A stretch of 64,000 nt of DNA, from NCBI RefSeq assembly GCF_007970805.1, contig NZ_CP042433.1, positions 372,001-436,000 on the forward strand. Direction: 5' to 3'. The notes under the pieces were generated by a model. The model was not told where the DNA came from and did no database searches. It saw only the letters and a list, made by a program, of their open reading frames with translations. Every line of letters starts with the position of its first letter. The first letter of the stretch is position 1. The translations under genes were made by a program, and so were the position numbers. This document shows positions 24,767 through 33,477 of the stretch, piece by piece. This stretch comes from Flavisolibacter ginsenosidimutans (GTDB lineage Bacteria > Bacteroidota > Bacteroidia > Chitinophagales > Chitinophagaceae).

Positions 24767-25498
24767 ATGAAGCTTGACATACTCGCTATTGGCTCGCATC
24801 CCGATGACGTGGAATTGGGTTGTTCCGGTACGTTGATCGCAGAAATAAAACGCGGAAAGAAAGCCGGTATCATTGACTTAACACAAGGCGAATTGGGTAC
24901 GCGGGGAACGATTGAAACCCGGTACACGGAAGCGGCCGACGCCGCAAAAATCATCGGGCTTTCGGTGCGGGAAAATTTAAAAATGCGCGACGGCTTTTTT
25001 CGCAACGACGAAGAGCACCAATTAGAAGTAGTAAAAATTCTTCGCAAGTACCAACCTGAAATTGTTATTGCCAATATTTTAGAAGACCGTCATCCCGATC
25101 ATGGGCGTGGTGGCTGGCTGGTTTACGACGCCTGTTTCTTTTCGGGCCTGCGCCAGGTAAAAACAACCGGTGACGACGGACAGGAACAGGAGAGATGGCG
25201 ACCGAAAATGTTGCTGCATTACATACAGGACCGTTTTTACGAACCCGATGTCATCGTTGATGTTTCGCATGTGTGGGAGCAACGTACGGAAGCCATCAAG
25301 GCCTACCGCACACAGTTCTTGCCCGATGGCAGCAGCGATCCGCAAACCTATATTTCTTCGCCGGATTTTATGGAATCGCTTACGGCAAGAGCAAGGTCTT
25401 TGGGCAAACGCATCGGCGTAAAATATGCCGAAGGTTTTGTGTCGAAAAAGAGCATTGGCATCCGGAGTTTGGATGCCCTGGTTTTGGAAGAGACATAG
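24767..25498 (+). CDS. bshB1: Bacillithiol biosynthesis deacetylase BshB1
   Basis: This 243-residue LmbE-type zinc hydrolase deacetylates GlcNAc-malate to GlcN-malate in bacillithiol synthesis. The zinc motif SHPDDVELG has His11, Asp13 and Asp14, and the third ligand is in EDRHPDHGRG. The sequence FFSGLRQVKT and the C-terminal FVSKKSIGIRSLDAL fit the Bacteroidota BshB1 group. bshA and bshC are not in the window. Confidence 0.93.
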   Translation: MKLDILAIGSHPDDVELGCSGTLIAEIKRGKKAGIIDLTQGELGTRGTIETRYTEAADAAKIIGLSVRENLKMRDGFFRNDEEHQLEVVKILRKYQPEIVIANILEDRHPDHGRGGWLVYDACFFSGLRQVKTTGDDGQEQERWRPKMLLHYIQDRFYEPDVIVDVSHVWEQRTEAIKAYRTQFLPDGSSDPQTYISSPDFMESLTARARSLGKRIGVKYAEGFVSKKSIGIRSLDALVLEET

Positions 25499-25614
25499 GC
25501 CCATTTTTGCCTGCGGAACCTATTCGTTAAAAGCTTTTTTCATTGCTTCTGTCTGCTTCATTTTCCGTATCTTGTACCCATAATTTTTATTTACGCGTTT
25601 AAATTTTGAGCACT

Positions 25615-26043
25615 ATGATTAAAATGCAAGTAATCGGCAATCTGGGCAAAGATTGCGTCGTTAACACCGTTAACGGAAAGAACGTCATCAACTTTACGGT
25701 AGCCCATACTGAAAAGTACAAAGACAGCCAGGGCAACAATCAGGAAAAAACAACCTGGGTTGATTGCGCTTATTGGACCGACCGCACGGCCATTGCGCCT
25801 TATCTTCAAAAAGGGCAGCAGGTTTTTGTGGAAGGCGCTCCCGAAGTGCGCAGCTACACCCGCAACGACGGCACGGCTGGCGCATCGCTTTCACTACGCG
25901 TTCGTGAGGTTCAGTTGTTGGGCCGTAAAGGCGACGGCAACGAGAGCGGAACCTTCCAGCAAAGCGCACCTGCTGCACGTCCGCAAGCCGCCTCTATGCA
26001 GCCTGCGCCGGTAGATGATGTAGCAGACGATTTACCGTTCTAA
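25615..26043 (+). CDS. ssb: Single-stranded DNA-binding protein
   Basis: This 142-residue protein has an N-terminal OB fold (MQVIGNLGKDCVVN, WVDCAYW) and a flexible tail ending in the acidic tip DDVADDLPF that recruits repair proteins. I chose ATG 25615; TTG 25606 would add three residues. It lies alone between bshB1 and a strong terminator. Many Bacteroidota carry more than one SSB, so this need not be the replicative copy. Confidence 0.93.
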   Translation: MIKMQVIGNLGKDCVVNTVNGKNVINFTVAHTEKYKDSQGNNQEKTTWVDCAYWTDRTAIAPYLQKGQQVFVEGAPEVRSYTRNDGTAGASLSLRVREVQLLGRKGDGNESGTFQQSAPAARPQAASMQPAPVDDVADDLPF

Positions 26044-26067
26044 ATACACCTTTGTGTGAAAACAGAA

Positions 26068-26096
26068 ATGCTCCCGCCAAAACGGGAGCATTTTTA
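26068..26096 (+). terminator. Intrinsic terminator of ssb
   Basis: ATGCTCCCG (26068-26076) pairs with CGGGAGCAT (26083-26091) and is followed by TTTTATTT. Confidence 0.9.
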
Positions 26097-26104
26097 TTTG
26101 CCGT

Positions 26105-26111
26105 TATTTTG
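26105..26111 (+). promoter_or_regulatory. -7 box (TATTTTG) 5 nt before the Ldh-type gene
   Basis: TATTTTG, a 7-nt variant of TAnnTTTG, lies between the ssb terminator and ATG 26117, with five bases before the start. This implies a leaderless transcript. Confidence 0.45.
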
Positions 26112-26116
26112 CTGTC

Positions 26117-27196
26117 ATGAGGTTTTATTCTTACGATCAACTCTTCAATTTTTCCAAAAGTGTTTTTCTTTCCATTGGTTGCAGCGAAGAAGACGCAACC
26201 TTGGCCACAACGGTTCTTCTCTCCGCTGACCTGCGCGGCGTGGATTCGCACGGCATTGCACGTTTGAGCGGTTATGTAAGGTTGTGGGAAGCAAAAAGGG
26301 TAAACGCTACACCCGAAATAAAAATTCTTCACGAAACTCCGTCCACCGCAACCGTTGACGGCGACAGCGGGCTTGGTTTAGTGGTTGCGCCAAAGGCCAT
26401 GCAGATTGCCATTGACAAAGCGAAGAACGTTGGCACCGGTTGGGTGAGCGTGCAAAACAGCAATCATTTCGGCATCGCCGGTTATCATGCGATGATGGCC
26501 TTGAAAGAAGACATGATCGGCATTTGCATGACCAACGCAAGTCCGCTCGTTGCGCCAACGTTTTCCATTGAACGGTTGTTGGGAACAAACCCGATTTGTG
26601 TGGCTATTCCTGCTGGACAACAACCGGCTTTCGTTGCAGATCTTGCCACGACGACTGCTGCCAACGGCAAACTTGAAATTCTGCAGCGCAAAAGCGAAGA
26701 AGCACCAATTGGTTGGATACAAAACAAAGAAGGCAAATCATCAACCGACCCGCACGAATTAAAAAGCGGTGGCGCCTTGTTACCGCTTGGTGGCGACCGG
26801 GAACACGGCAGCCACAAAGGCTATGCATTGGGTGCCGTTGTTGATATTTTCTCAGCAATATTAAGCGGCGCCAACTACGGCCCTTGGGTACCGCCTTTTC
26901 CGGCTTACGTACCCATGCCTACCAACATGCCCGGTAAAGGCATCGGTCATTTTTTTGGTGCGATGAGGATAGATGCTTTTCGCCCGGCGGAAGAATTCAA
27001 ACGACACATGGACAACTGGATCGAACGCTTCCGTTCTGCTAAAACGGCCGAAGGTTTTGAAAGAGTGATCATTCCCGGCGACCCCGAACGCGAAGCGGAA
27101 GCAGAGCGAAGAGAGAAAGGCATTCCGGTTTTAGAGCCGGTTGTGGCCGATCTAAAATCGCTGGCCCAAAAATTTAATTTGAGCATGACAGTTTAG
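26117..27196 (+). CDS. Malate/L-lactate dehydrogenase family oxidoreductase (Ldh_2)
   Basis: This 359-residue NAD(P)-dependent 2-oxoacid reductase belongs to the YlbC/AllD/ComC superfamily, which has a fold unrelated to classical LDH. The catalytic His45 is in GVDSHGIARL; NHFGIAGYH, LLGTNPIC and GSHKGYAL are conserved. The substrate (malate, lactate, ureidoglycolate, sulfolactate or similar) cannot be set from sequence. It is monocistronic between the ssb terminator and the lysC promoter. Confidence 0.88.
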   Translation: MRFYSYDQLFNFSKSVFLSIGCSEEDATLATTVLLSADLRGVDSHGIARLSGYVRLWEAKRVNATPEIKILHETPSTATVDGDSGLGLVVAPKAMQIAIDKAKNVGTGWVSVQNSNHFGIAGYHAMMALKEDMIGICMTNASPLVAPTFSIERLLGTNPICVAIPAGQQPAFVADLATTTAANGKLEILQRKSEEAPIGWIQNKEGKSSTDPHELKSGGALLPLGGDREHGSHKGYALGAVVDIFSAILSGANYGPWVPPFPAYVPMPTNMPGKGIGHFFGAMRIDAFRPAEEFKRHMDNWIERFRSAKTAEGFERVIIPGDPEREAEAERREKGIPVLEPVVADLKSLAQKFNLSMTV

Positions 27197-27219
27197 GCTA
27201 CCTGAAAATGCAGCGCCTT

Positions 27220-27227
27220 TATCTTTG
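27220..27227 (+). promoter_or_regulatory. -7 box TATCTTTG upstream of lysC
   Basis: A perfect TAnnTTTG lies 23 bp before ATG 27251. The predicted leader is under 20 nt, too short for a lysine riboswitch or attenuator. Confidence 0.6.
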
Positions 27228-27250
27228 CCGCTCAAAATTCTCACGCCATC

Positions 27251-28570
27251 ATGAAAGTCATGAAATTTGGCGGCACCTCAGTAGGCAAGCCGCACCGGAT
27301 GCACGAAGTCGCAACGCTAATCACGAAAGACAACGAACGAAAGATTGTTGTGTTAAGCGCCGTATCAGGTACCACCAACAGCCTTGTTGAAATTGGTTCT
27401 TTGCTGGCCGCAAATAAAAAAGAAGAAGCCAAGCAAAAGATTGATGCTCTTCACGCACAATACAATGCCTTCATTAAGGACCTGGTGAAAACGCCGGAGG
27501 CTTTGCAAAAGGCCGAAGACGTGCTGAAAGAGCATTTTGAATTTCTCAACATCATCCTGCGCATTTCGTACAATGAAGCTTTGAACAAGGACATCCTTGC
27601 CCAGGGTGAACTGCTCTCGACAAAACTCTTCAGCATTTACCTGGGCGAAAAAGGCGAGGCTCATCAATTGCTTCCCGCACTTGATTTCATGAGCATTGAC
27701 GCCAACGACGAGCCGCAGGTGGAAGCCATTCGTGAAAAGCTGAACACGGTGTTGGCGAAGTATCCTGATACAAATCTGTTCATCACGCAAGGATACATTT
27801 GCCGCAACGCAAAAGGCGAAGTGGACAACCTCAAACGTGGTGGCAGCGATTACAGCGCTTCGCTCATTGCGGCCGCGGCCAACGCTTCGGTGTGCGAAAT
27901 CTGGACCGACATCAACGGCATGCACAACAACGATCCGCGCATTGTGGCCAAAACTTTTCCCATTGATCAATTGAGCTTCGACGAGGCCGCGGAACTTGCT
28001 TATTTCGGCGCAAAGATTTTGCACCCGGCTTCCATCTGGCCCGCGCAGCAATACAACATTCCGGTAAAGTTGCTGAACACGATGGAGCCTGATGCGAAGG
28101 GCACCATCATCAAAGAAGCACCGGCATCGCTGGGTGTGAAAGCTGTGGCCGCAAAAGACGGCATCATTGCAGTAAACATCAAGAGTAGCCGCATGTTGCT
28201 GGCTTACGGTTTTTTGCGCAAAGTGTTTGAGGTGTTTGAAAAATACCGCACGTCCATTGACATGATCACAACTTCTGAGGTTGCGGTTTCGGTAACCATT
28301 GACAACGACGCTTCCTTGCCCGAGATTGTAAAGGAACTGGAAACCTTCAGCACCGTAAGCATTGACAAAGGCCAAACCATTGTTTCCATCGTTGGCGCTG
28401 AAATCGCCACGCATCCCGATGCGCTGAAAAAAGTTTTTGATTCATTGAAGGAGATTGACGTACGGATGGTTTCTTACGGCGGCAGTGCGCACAACATTTC
28501 CATCCTCGTTGCTTCAGCAGATAAAACAAAAGTGTTGCAGGCATTGAACAGCGGTTTGTTTAATTTGTAA
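27251..28570 (+). CDS. lysC: Aspartate kinase (monofunctional)
   Basis: This 439-residue enzyme phosphorylates aspartate, opening the lysine, threonine and methionine pathways. The N-terminal KFGGTSVGKP and the middle GRGG-like loop LKRGGSDYSASLIAAA define the kinase. Two ACT domains (about 305-439; VTIDNDASLPEIV, IVSIVGAEIA) are the likely allosteric part. It lacks a homoserine dehydrogenase domain. Which amino acid inhibits it cannot be read from sequence. The gene symbol follows the monofunctional form. Confidence 0.93.
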   Translation: MKVMKFGGTSVGKPHRMHEVATLITKDNERKIVVLSAVSGTTNSLVEIGSLLAANKKEEAKQKIDALHAQYNAFIKDLVKTPEALQKAEDVLKEHFEFLNIILRISYNEALNKDILAQGELLSTKLFSIYLGEKGEAHQLLPALDFMSIDANDEPQVEAIREKLNTVLAKYPDTNLFITQGYICRNAKGEVDNLKRGGSDYSASLIAAAANASVCEIWTDINGMHNNDPRIVAKTFPIDQLSFDEAAELAYFGAKILHPASIWPAQQYNIPVKLLNTMEPDAKGTIIKEAPASLGVKAVAAKDGIIAVNIKSSRMLLAYGFLRKVFEVFEKYRTSIDMITTSEVAVSVTIDNDASLPEIVKELETFSTVSIDKGQTIVSIVGAEIATHPDALKKVFDSLKEIDVRMVSYGGSAHNISILVASADKTKVLQALNSGLFNL

Positions 28571-28622
28571 GAATCAAGCGAAAAGTTCCGGCGCGCCTTT
28601 CCTTCTTGATAGCGATAGTTAA

Positions 28623-28659
28623 AAACGCAATCCTGTTTGTGATTGCGTTTTTTCTTTTT
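28623..28659 (+). terminator. Intrinsic terminator of lysC
   Basis: AAACGCAATC (28623-28632) pairs with GATTGCGTTT (28641-28650) and is followed by TTTCTTTTT. Confidence 0.9.
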
Positions 28660-28686
28660 GTACCAAACGGCATTGCTACTATTAAG

Positions 28687-28727
28687 CATTCGTTGCGTCG
28701 CACTCGTGTACGTTCAGAGCGTTATTC
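28687..28727 (-). repeat. Dispersed hairpin repeat, copy 4
   Basis: On the minus strand it reads GAACGTACACGAGTGCGACG then CAACGAATG. The stem is CGTAC/GTGCG, closed by one G-T wobble, with loop ACGA. It faces copy 5 about 85 bp away. Confidence 0.85.
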
Positions 28728-28810
28728 AACTTGTTTTTACCACTGAGGCATTTACACAAAGAGCTATGAAAAAATTCTTTGCGCTTCTCTGGGCTTAATC
28801 TGCCGGGTTA

Positions 28811-28882
28811 GCGAACAAAGCGTACACGAGTGCGACGCAACGAATGCCAAATGGATGTTCCGGCTCCTGGTCAATAAAAATC
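28811..28882 (+). repeat. Dispersed hairpin repeat, copy 5
   Basis: GCGAACAAAGCGTACACGAG then TGCGACGCAACGAATGCCAA is followed by a TGG..CTGGTCAATAAAA tail that also appears at 43240 and 51446. It shares the CGTAC stem variant with copy 4, so the two probably arose from one another. The 396-bp gap that holds them has no gene. Confidence 0.85.
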
Positions 28883-28896
28883 TCTTTCAACAAAAA

Positions 28897-28919
28897 TCCC
28901 GGCGTTATTACGGCCGGGA
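28897..28919 (-). terminator. Intrinsic terminator of the minus-strand membrane protein gene
   Basis: TCCCGGC (28897-28903) pairs with GCCGGGA (28913-28919). On the minus strand it is followed by a T run (ATTTTTG). Confidence 0.75.
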
Positions 28920-28966
28920 GTTTGTTGCTTTTGCAAGCAATCGCGAATGGATTTGGATTCTGCCGC

Positions 28967-29320
28967 TTATGCGGCTATCAACACAACACATGAAATAACG
29001 ATGGCAATATCTATTAAAACCGTAAGCGCAAAGGCGGGAATGGTGATTTTTGTGGGCATGGCCGCGAGGTTGGTAACGAGTGCGATGCCCATTGCCGTCA
29101 TGCCGGTCATGAACAAAAAGAAATTGGGACCTGCTACAAGGCTTAACATCGCCACCAGTGGCGTTAAAATGCAGCCGTGAGCGCCGAGAATGATGCCGAT
29201 CCAAAGCAGGCGGTTTTTTTCCTGGCCTTTGGCGTAGTTCATAAAACGTGTCCACAAAGAAGTTTTGACGGACGTTTCTGTATAGGTTGCGGCGATGGTG
29301 TGGCTGAGTGTCGTTTGCAT
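28967..29320 (-). CDS. Small membrane protein, three predicted helices
   Basis: This 117-residue protein has a soluble N terminus of about 38 residues followed by three hydrophobic helices (LLWIGIILGAHGCILTPL, NFFLFMTGMTAMGIALV, ALTVLIDIAIVISCVVLIA). The lysine-rich segment before the first helix suggests an inner-membrane location. A terminator lies just downstream on the same strand, which supports it as a real gene. No family is recognised. Confidence 0.65.
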   Translation of the reverse strand: MQTTLSHTIAATYTETSVKTSLWTRFMNYAKGQEKNRLLWIGIILGAHGCILTPLVAMLSLVAGPNFFLFMTGMTAMGIALVTNLAAMPTKITIPAFALTVLIDIAIVISCVVLIAA

Positions 29321-29443
29321 TTTCGTTTCAATTTTTGTTGCACAAAGTTGACGTTCCGATGCCCGGTTTTTCCTGACACACGTAAGAAGCGAAACTGATT
29401 TTTATCAGCTTATTTCGCTTTATTTACAACCTAAACAACTGCA

Positions 29444-31435
29444 ATGGCGAACGGACTTTTTCGCAAAAAATCGGTCACGGCAATTCTGCACGAAGCCGAA
29501 CAAGGATTAACGGATGGACACGGAGGTGGTAGCGGAATGGCCAAGGTGCTGACGGTAAAAGACCTTACTTTTTTTGGCATTGCCGCGGTCATCGGCACCG
29601 GTGTGTTCACGGCCATCGGATCGGCTTGTTTTCATGGCGGGCCTGCGGTGATTTTGCTTTTTTTGATGACGGCTGTGGCTTGCGGTTTTGCGGCTTACTG
29701 TTATGCCGAATTTGCTTCCACCGTTCCGGTTTCGGGAAGCGCTTACACCTATTCTTATGTGGCCTTTGGCGAAATCTTCGCCTGGATCATTGGCTGGGAT
29801 TTGCTGATGGAATATGCCATCGGCAACATTGCCGTCGCCATTTCGTGGAGTCAGTATTTTGTGCGGGTGTTGTCAGGTTTTAACATTCACGTACCGGCTT
29901 GGATGACGATGGATTACTTTACGGCGCACAACGGTTATGACGACGCCATTGCTGCGATGAAAGACGGCAAGGCCCTAACGGCGCTTGATGAAAACCTTCG
30001 CAATGCGTACAATGCCTGGGAACATGCGCCGGCGCTTGGAAGTTTGCGGGTGATTATGAACGTGCCTGCGCTTTTGATTGTGGCACTAATTACGTACGTT
30101 GTTTACATCGGCATCAAAGAATCGAAACGTGCCAACAATGTTTTCGTGATGATTAAGTTGGCCATTATTCTTGTGGTGATTGTGGCCGGTGCTTTCTTCG
30201 TAAAGTCAGCCAACTGGACGCCGTTTATGCCCAACGGTTTTGCCGGCGTGTTGAGCGGTGTGTCGGCGGTGTTCTTTGCCTACATTGGTTTTGACGCCAT
30301 ATCAACCACTGCGGAAGAATGTAAAAATCCGCAACGCGATTTGCCGCGTTCAATGTTTTATACCCTCATTATTTGCACGGTGCTTTATTGCATTTTGGTA
30401 TTGGTGCTTACGGGCATGACCAACTATGCCAAATTTGATAACGTTGCCGATCCGCTGGCTTATGTGTTTCAAAGTCAAAACTCGAAAGTCTCAAATTGGA
30501 TTGCCGGTATCGTTTCAGTGAGTGCCATTTTCGTGATTGCTTCGGTACTGTTGGTTTATCAATTAGGACAACCAAGGATCTGGATGAGCATGAGCCGCGA
30601 TGGGCTGTTGCCTCCCGTGTTTTCAAAACTTCATCCGAAATACAAGACGCCTTCGTTCTCTACCATTCTTACCGGTTTGTTTGTGGCCATTCCGGCTTTG
30701 TTTTTAAACCTCGATGTGGTGATTGCTTTGACCAGCATTGGAACCTTATTTGCCTTCGTGCTCGTTTGCGGCGGTGTGTTGGTTATGCAAAGCAGGCCCA
30801 ATCGTCCGCCGTCGAAATTTAAAGTGCCTTATTTGAGCGGGAAGTTTATTGTGCCGGCATTTTTTATTGCAGCGATGGTTTTAATTGTGGTGCTTGACAA
30901 AGGTTACATGAACGATAAGATTCAAACCCAGGTGGACGCTGTGCAGAAGAACAAGCTGTCGGTCATCAATCTTTCTGATTATGCGGTGGATAATGTAACG
31001 GTGAATTATAAAGTTGGTAGCAGCACGGCTTCTCAACAATTTACAAACATTCCGGCCGGCGATACGGTAACAGCGCAAATTGCCGGCGCTGATTCAGTTG
31101 GTGCAGCGGTTGTTGTGCCGTCGTCTATTTCTTCCAAAGCCTTTCAATCCGAAACACCAGGCCTGCGCTATTTCAAATCTTTGTTTCGGCCCGAAGGCAT
31201 ACCGATGCTTGTCTTCTGGCTGGTTGTTCTCATCATCACTTATCTTTCTTTCACCAAAAACCTTTCGCTTATTCCGGTGCTTGGCCTCATCAGTTGCTTT
31301 TACCTGATGGCGCAGGAAAGCCACACCAACTGGTACCGGTTTTTGATTTGGTTGGTGATTGGCTTGTGCATCTATTTCACCTACGGGTATAAAAACAGCC
31401 GCCTGGTGAAGGCAAATGTGGACAATCGGCAATAA
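29444..31435 (+). CDS. APC-family amino acid permease with an extra soluble insert
   Basis: This 663-residue protein resembles cationic amino acid transporters: FFGIAAVIGTGVFTAIG starts the first helix, the helix-3 region is YCYAEFASTVPVSGSAYTYS, and FFAYIGFDAISTTAEECKNP is typical. Family members are usually near 450-500 residues. Here a roughly 100-residue soluble insert (about 485-585; includes VINLSDYAVDNVTVNYKVGS) lies between membrane helices, and another stretch of about 60 residues follows helix 4. The insert looks like a small beta domain. The last codons (VDNRQ) and the stop lie in a GCAATNN heptamer array. Confidence 0.87.
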   Translation: MANGLFRKKSVTAILHEAEQGLTDGHGGGSGMAKVLTVKDLTFFGIAAVIGTGVFTAIGSACFHGGPAVILLFLMTAVACGFAAYCYAEFASTVPVSGSAYTYSYVAFGEIFAWIIGWDLLMEYAIGNIAVAISWSQYFVRVLSGFNIHVPAWMTMDYFTAHNGYDDAIAAMKDGKALTALDENLRNAYNAWEHAPALGSLRVIMNVPALLIVALITYVVYIGIKESKRANNVFVMIKLAIILVVIVAGAFFVKSANWTPFMPNGFAGVLSGVSAVFFAYIGFDAISTTAEECKNPQRDLPRSMFYTLIICTVLYCILVLVLTGMTNYAKFDNVADPLAYVFQSQNSKVSNWIAGIVSVSAIFVIASVLLVYQLGQPRIWMSMSRDGLLPPVFSKLHPKYKTPSFSTILTGLFVAIPALFLNLDVVIALTSIGTLFAFVLVCGGVLVMQSRPNRPPSKFKVPYLSGKFIVPAFFIAAMVLIVVLDKGYMNDKIQTQVDAVQKNKLSVINLSDYAVDNVTVNYKVGSSTASQQFTNIPAGDTVTAQIAGADSVGAAVVVPSSISSKAFQSETPGLRYFKSLFRPEGIPMLVFWLVVLIITYLSFTKNLSLIPVLGLISCFYLMAQESHTNWYRFLIWLVIGLCIYFTYGYKNSRLVKANVDNRQ

Positions 31436-31449
31436 GCAATCGGCAACGC
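31422..31449 (+). repeat. GCAATNN heptamer array at the permease 3' end
   Basis: ACAATCG, GCAATAA, GCAATCG and GCAACGC are consecutive 7-mers that supply the last permease codons and its stop. Confidence 0.8.
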
Positions 31450-31520
31450 TGTTTCAAAATCGTTTATTAAATCGCAGGTTCAATCCTGCTAATCCTTCTG
31501 TAATCCCGGTAATCTGCGGT

Positions 31521-31528
31521 TATTTTTG
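31521..31528 (+). promoter_or_regulatory. -7 box TATTTTTG, 4 nt before the Smr gene start
   Basis: A perfect TAnnTTTG lies four bases before ATG 31533, so a leaderless transcript is expected. No -33 TTTG is visible; the upstream bases are repeated TAATCC-type words. Confidence 0.55.
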
Positions 31529-31532
31529 CGCC

Positions 31533-32555
31533 ATGAAATACGAGATCGGTGACAAGATAATTGTGCTGCATTCCAACGAAGAGGGCGAGGTGATTGACAT
31601 CATCAACGACAAAATGGTGATGATTCAGGTACGCGGCGTAAAGTTCCCGGCTTACATGGACCAGATTGACTTTCCGTACTTCAAACGCTTCACCGAAAAA
31701 AAACTTTTTCCGGCTGAGCCGAAGAAGAAATACGTGGACGAAATAAAGAAAGAGAAAACCCCGCCGAAGCCGCTCGATAAAAAAGTTTCCGACGGCGTTT
31801 GGCTTTCGTTTCTACCCAAATTTATAAGCGATGAATTTGGCGACGATGTGGTGACGGAATTAAAAGTTCACTTGGTTAACCGCACCGAAACGGCGTTTAA
31901 TTTTTTGTACTCCCTGCAATTTTTTGGCAAGCCCGAGTTTGATTTGCGTGCGGAGATAACGCCTTTCTCAGATTTTTATCTGCACGATGTGGACTTTGAA
32001 GACATGAACGACAGTCCGCTTTTTGCCTTTGAGTTTTCCTTGCTCAAGCCCGACAAGAACAAAGCCGATTATTACGAAGCAACCGTGAAGCTAAAGCCCA
32101 AGCAACTCTTTGACAGAATTGAACAATTAAAGCAGAAAGGTGAGGCCACGTTCACCTATAAATTGTTTGATAATTACCCACCAAAACCGTATGACGAATA
32201 CGTGGAAACGCCTGTAACAAAAGGCGCAAAGGTTTACAGCCTCAAGGATATTCGCCAGCATATACAACCCGCACGGACCGTTGTTGATTTGCACATAGAA
32301 AAACTAAGCGATGACTGGAAGCATTTGAGCAACGGCGAAATACTGAACATTCAATTGAAAGAATTTGAAAAGTGGTACGAGCTTGCGCTGGCGCACCGGC
32401 AACCGCAGTTAATTATTATTCACGGCGTGGGCAGCGGCAAGCTGCGCGACGAGATACACGAACTGTTGCGAACAAGAAGAGAAGTAAAATCCTTCATCAA
32501 TCAATACCATCCTTCTTTTGGTTACGGCGCAACAGAGATTTATTTTAAGAATTGA
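31533..32555 (+). CDS. Smr-domain protein (DUF2027/MutS2-like)
   Basis: This 340-residue protein has an N-terminal DUF2027-type region starting with a KOW-like stretch (KYEIGDKIIVLHSNEEGEVI), a Lys/Pro-rich linker, a middle beta domain and a C-terminal Smr domain (about 258-340) with HGVGSGKLRDEIHELL. Smr domains cut or nick nucleic acids, or bind stalled ribosomes, in MutS2 and SmrB proteins; this protein has no MutS ATPase part. The start is ATG 31533; the longer frame from 31416 runs through the repeat arrays. It meets the convergent lipoprotein gene with no gap. Confidence 0.85.
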   Translation: MKYEIGDKIIVLHSNEEGEVIDIINDKMVMIQVRGVKFPAYMDQIDFPYFKRFTEKKLFPAEPKKKYVDEIKKEKTPPKPLDKKVSDGVWLSFLPKFISDEFGDDVVTELKVHLVNRTETAFNFLYSLQFFGKPEFDLRAEITPFSDFYLHDVDFEDMNDSPLFAFEFSLLKPDKNKADYYEATVKLKPKQLFDRIEQLKQKGEATFTYKLFDNYPPKPYDEYVETPVTKGAKVYSLKDIRQHIQPARTVVDLHIEKLSDDWKHLSNGEILNIQLKEFEKWYELALAHRQPQLIIIHGVGSGKLRDEIHELLRTRREVKSFINQYHPSFGYGATEIYFKN

Positions 32556-33353
32556 TTACTGCACAGTGACGTTTACGCCGCACGACTGGCCGCCAAGAGG
32601 ATGCGGTCCGACAATTTGCGGCACAAGGTAAAAGGTGCCAGCCGCAAGCGGTGTTCCGCTGCCGTACAGGGTAATGTATTGCGAACCAATAGTGGTAAAT
32701 GTTCCAGTGTGCGAAAACATTATTCCGTTTACTTTTTTTGTTTGTACGGTGTAGTTGCCAACGTTAGCCACATAGACGCTGATAGAAACCTGGTTTGCGG
32801 CTGTGAGTGCGGTTTGTGCCTTATAGGTTCCCCCAACTGTGCCAATACACGAAGCCTGGCTATTGCCGCCTGATTCCAAAACATAGGTTGCTACGGGTTC
32901 GCTGTTTTGTACCGGAATATCAAAGGAGCACTGCGATGAATCAACTTGCGGCGTGAAGGAAAACAAGCCGGGGTTGTCGGGCTGTCCCGCACCTTGTAAA
33001 ACAACGGTTTGGTTTCCGGTACTTGTAAAGTCTCCGGAGGCCGAAAAGCTCACGCCGTTGATTGTATCGGTTTTAAGGTTATAACTCCCGGGCGATGTAA
33101 CGTTAACCGTAATTGTCACTGTATGTATATTGGTTAAATGCGTGCCGGCAGTGTATGTACCTTTTATGACGGGATTTGAACAATCGTTCGGGCTTCCGGC
33201 CAACGTGTATTTTGCAACCGATGGAAGCACCACAACAATTGAATCCGGTTGCCTTCCGCCTTCGTAACTGTACTCCCGGCTGCAACTGTTTAAAAACAAC
33301 AGCAAGCTTGGAATGACGATCAAAACCACAAGAAATAAATACGCGTTTTTCAT
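32556..33353 (-). CDS. Lipoprotein with two related beta-rich domains
   Basis: This 265-residue surface lipoprotein has lipobox LFLNSC (Cys24). Two repeats of about 95 residues follow; each begins near a Cys, has GTYTAGTHLT or GTYKAQTALT, then VNGISF-type and GTFT...GSQYITLYGSG segments. The repeat with its paired Cys residues suggests an immunoglobulin-like or carbohydrate-binding fold. Function is unknown. It is convergent with the Smr gene, abutting it. Confidence 0.75.
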   Translation of the reverse strand: MKNAYLFLVVLIVIPSLLLFLNSCSREYSYEGGRQPDSIVVVLPSVAKYTLAGSPNDCSNPVIKGTYTAGTHLTNIHTVTITVNVTSPGSYNLKTDTINGVSFSASGDFTSTGNQTVVLQGAGQPDNPGLFSFTPQVDSSQCSFDIPVQNSEPVATYVLESGGNSQASCIGTVGGTYKAQTALTAANQVSISVYVANVGNYTVQTKKVNGIMFSHTGTFTTIGSQYITLYGSGTPLAAGTFYLVPQIVGPHPLGGQSCGVNVTVQ

Positions 33354-33464
33354 TCTTTACCGGTAAATAACAAATGTTATCTTACCTAAATTTAAAACTT
33401 TCAGTTGCACTTATCGAAATTCTAAAAAGCACACCATCCTGGTCTTGCTTGCAAATTTGCAGGT

Positions 33465-33472
33465 TACCTTTG
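33465..33472 (+). promoter_or_regulatory. -7 box TACCTTTG of rnpB
   Basis: A perfect TAnnTTTG ends 5 nt before the first base of the P1 helix of RNase P RNA. This gives an internal reference for -7-to-start spacing in this genome. Confidence 0.75.
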
Positions 33473-33477
33473 CCGCA

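Noticed and set aside
27233..27250. Lysine riboswitch or attenuator before lysC
   Set aside because: The -7 box is only 23 bp from the ATG, leaving a leader under 20 nt.
27365..28414. 349-codon open frame antisense to lysC
   Set aside because: The sense frame is a clear aspartate kinase; the antisense frame is a codon-bias shadow with no family features.
31470..31520. GGTTCAATCC resembling a tRNA T-arm
   Set aside because: No acceptor stem, anticodon arm or CCA-compatible end can be drawn. It belongs to repeated TAATCC-type words.
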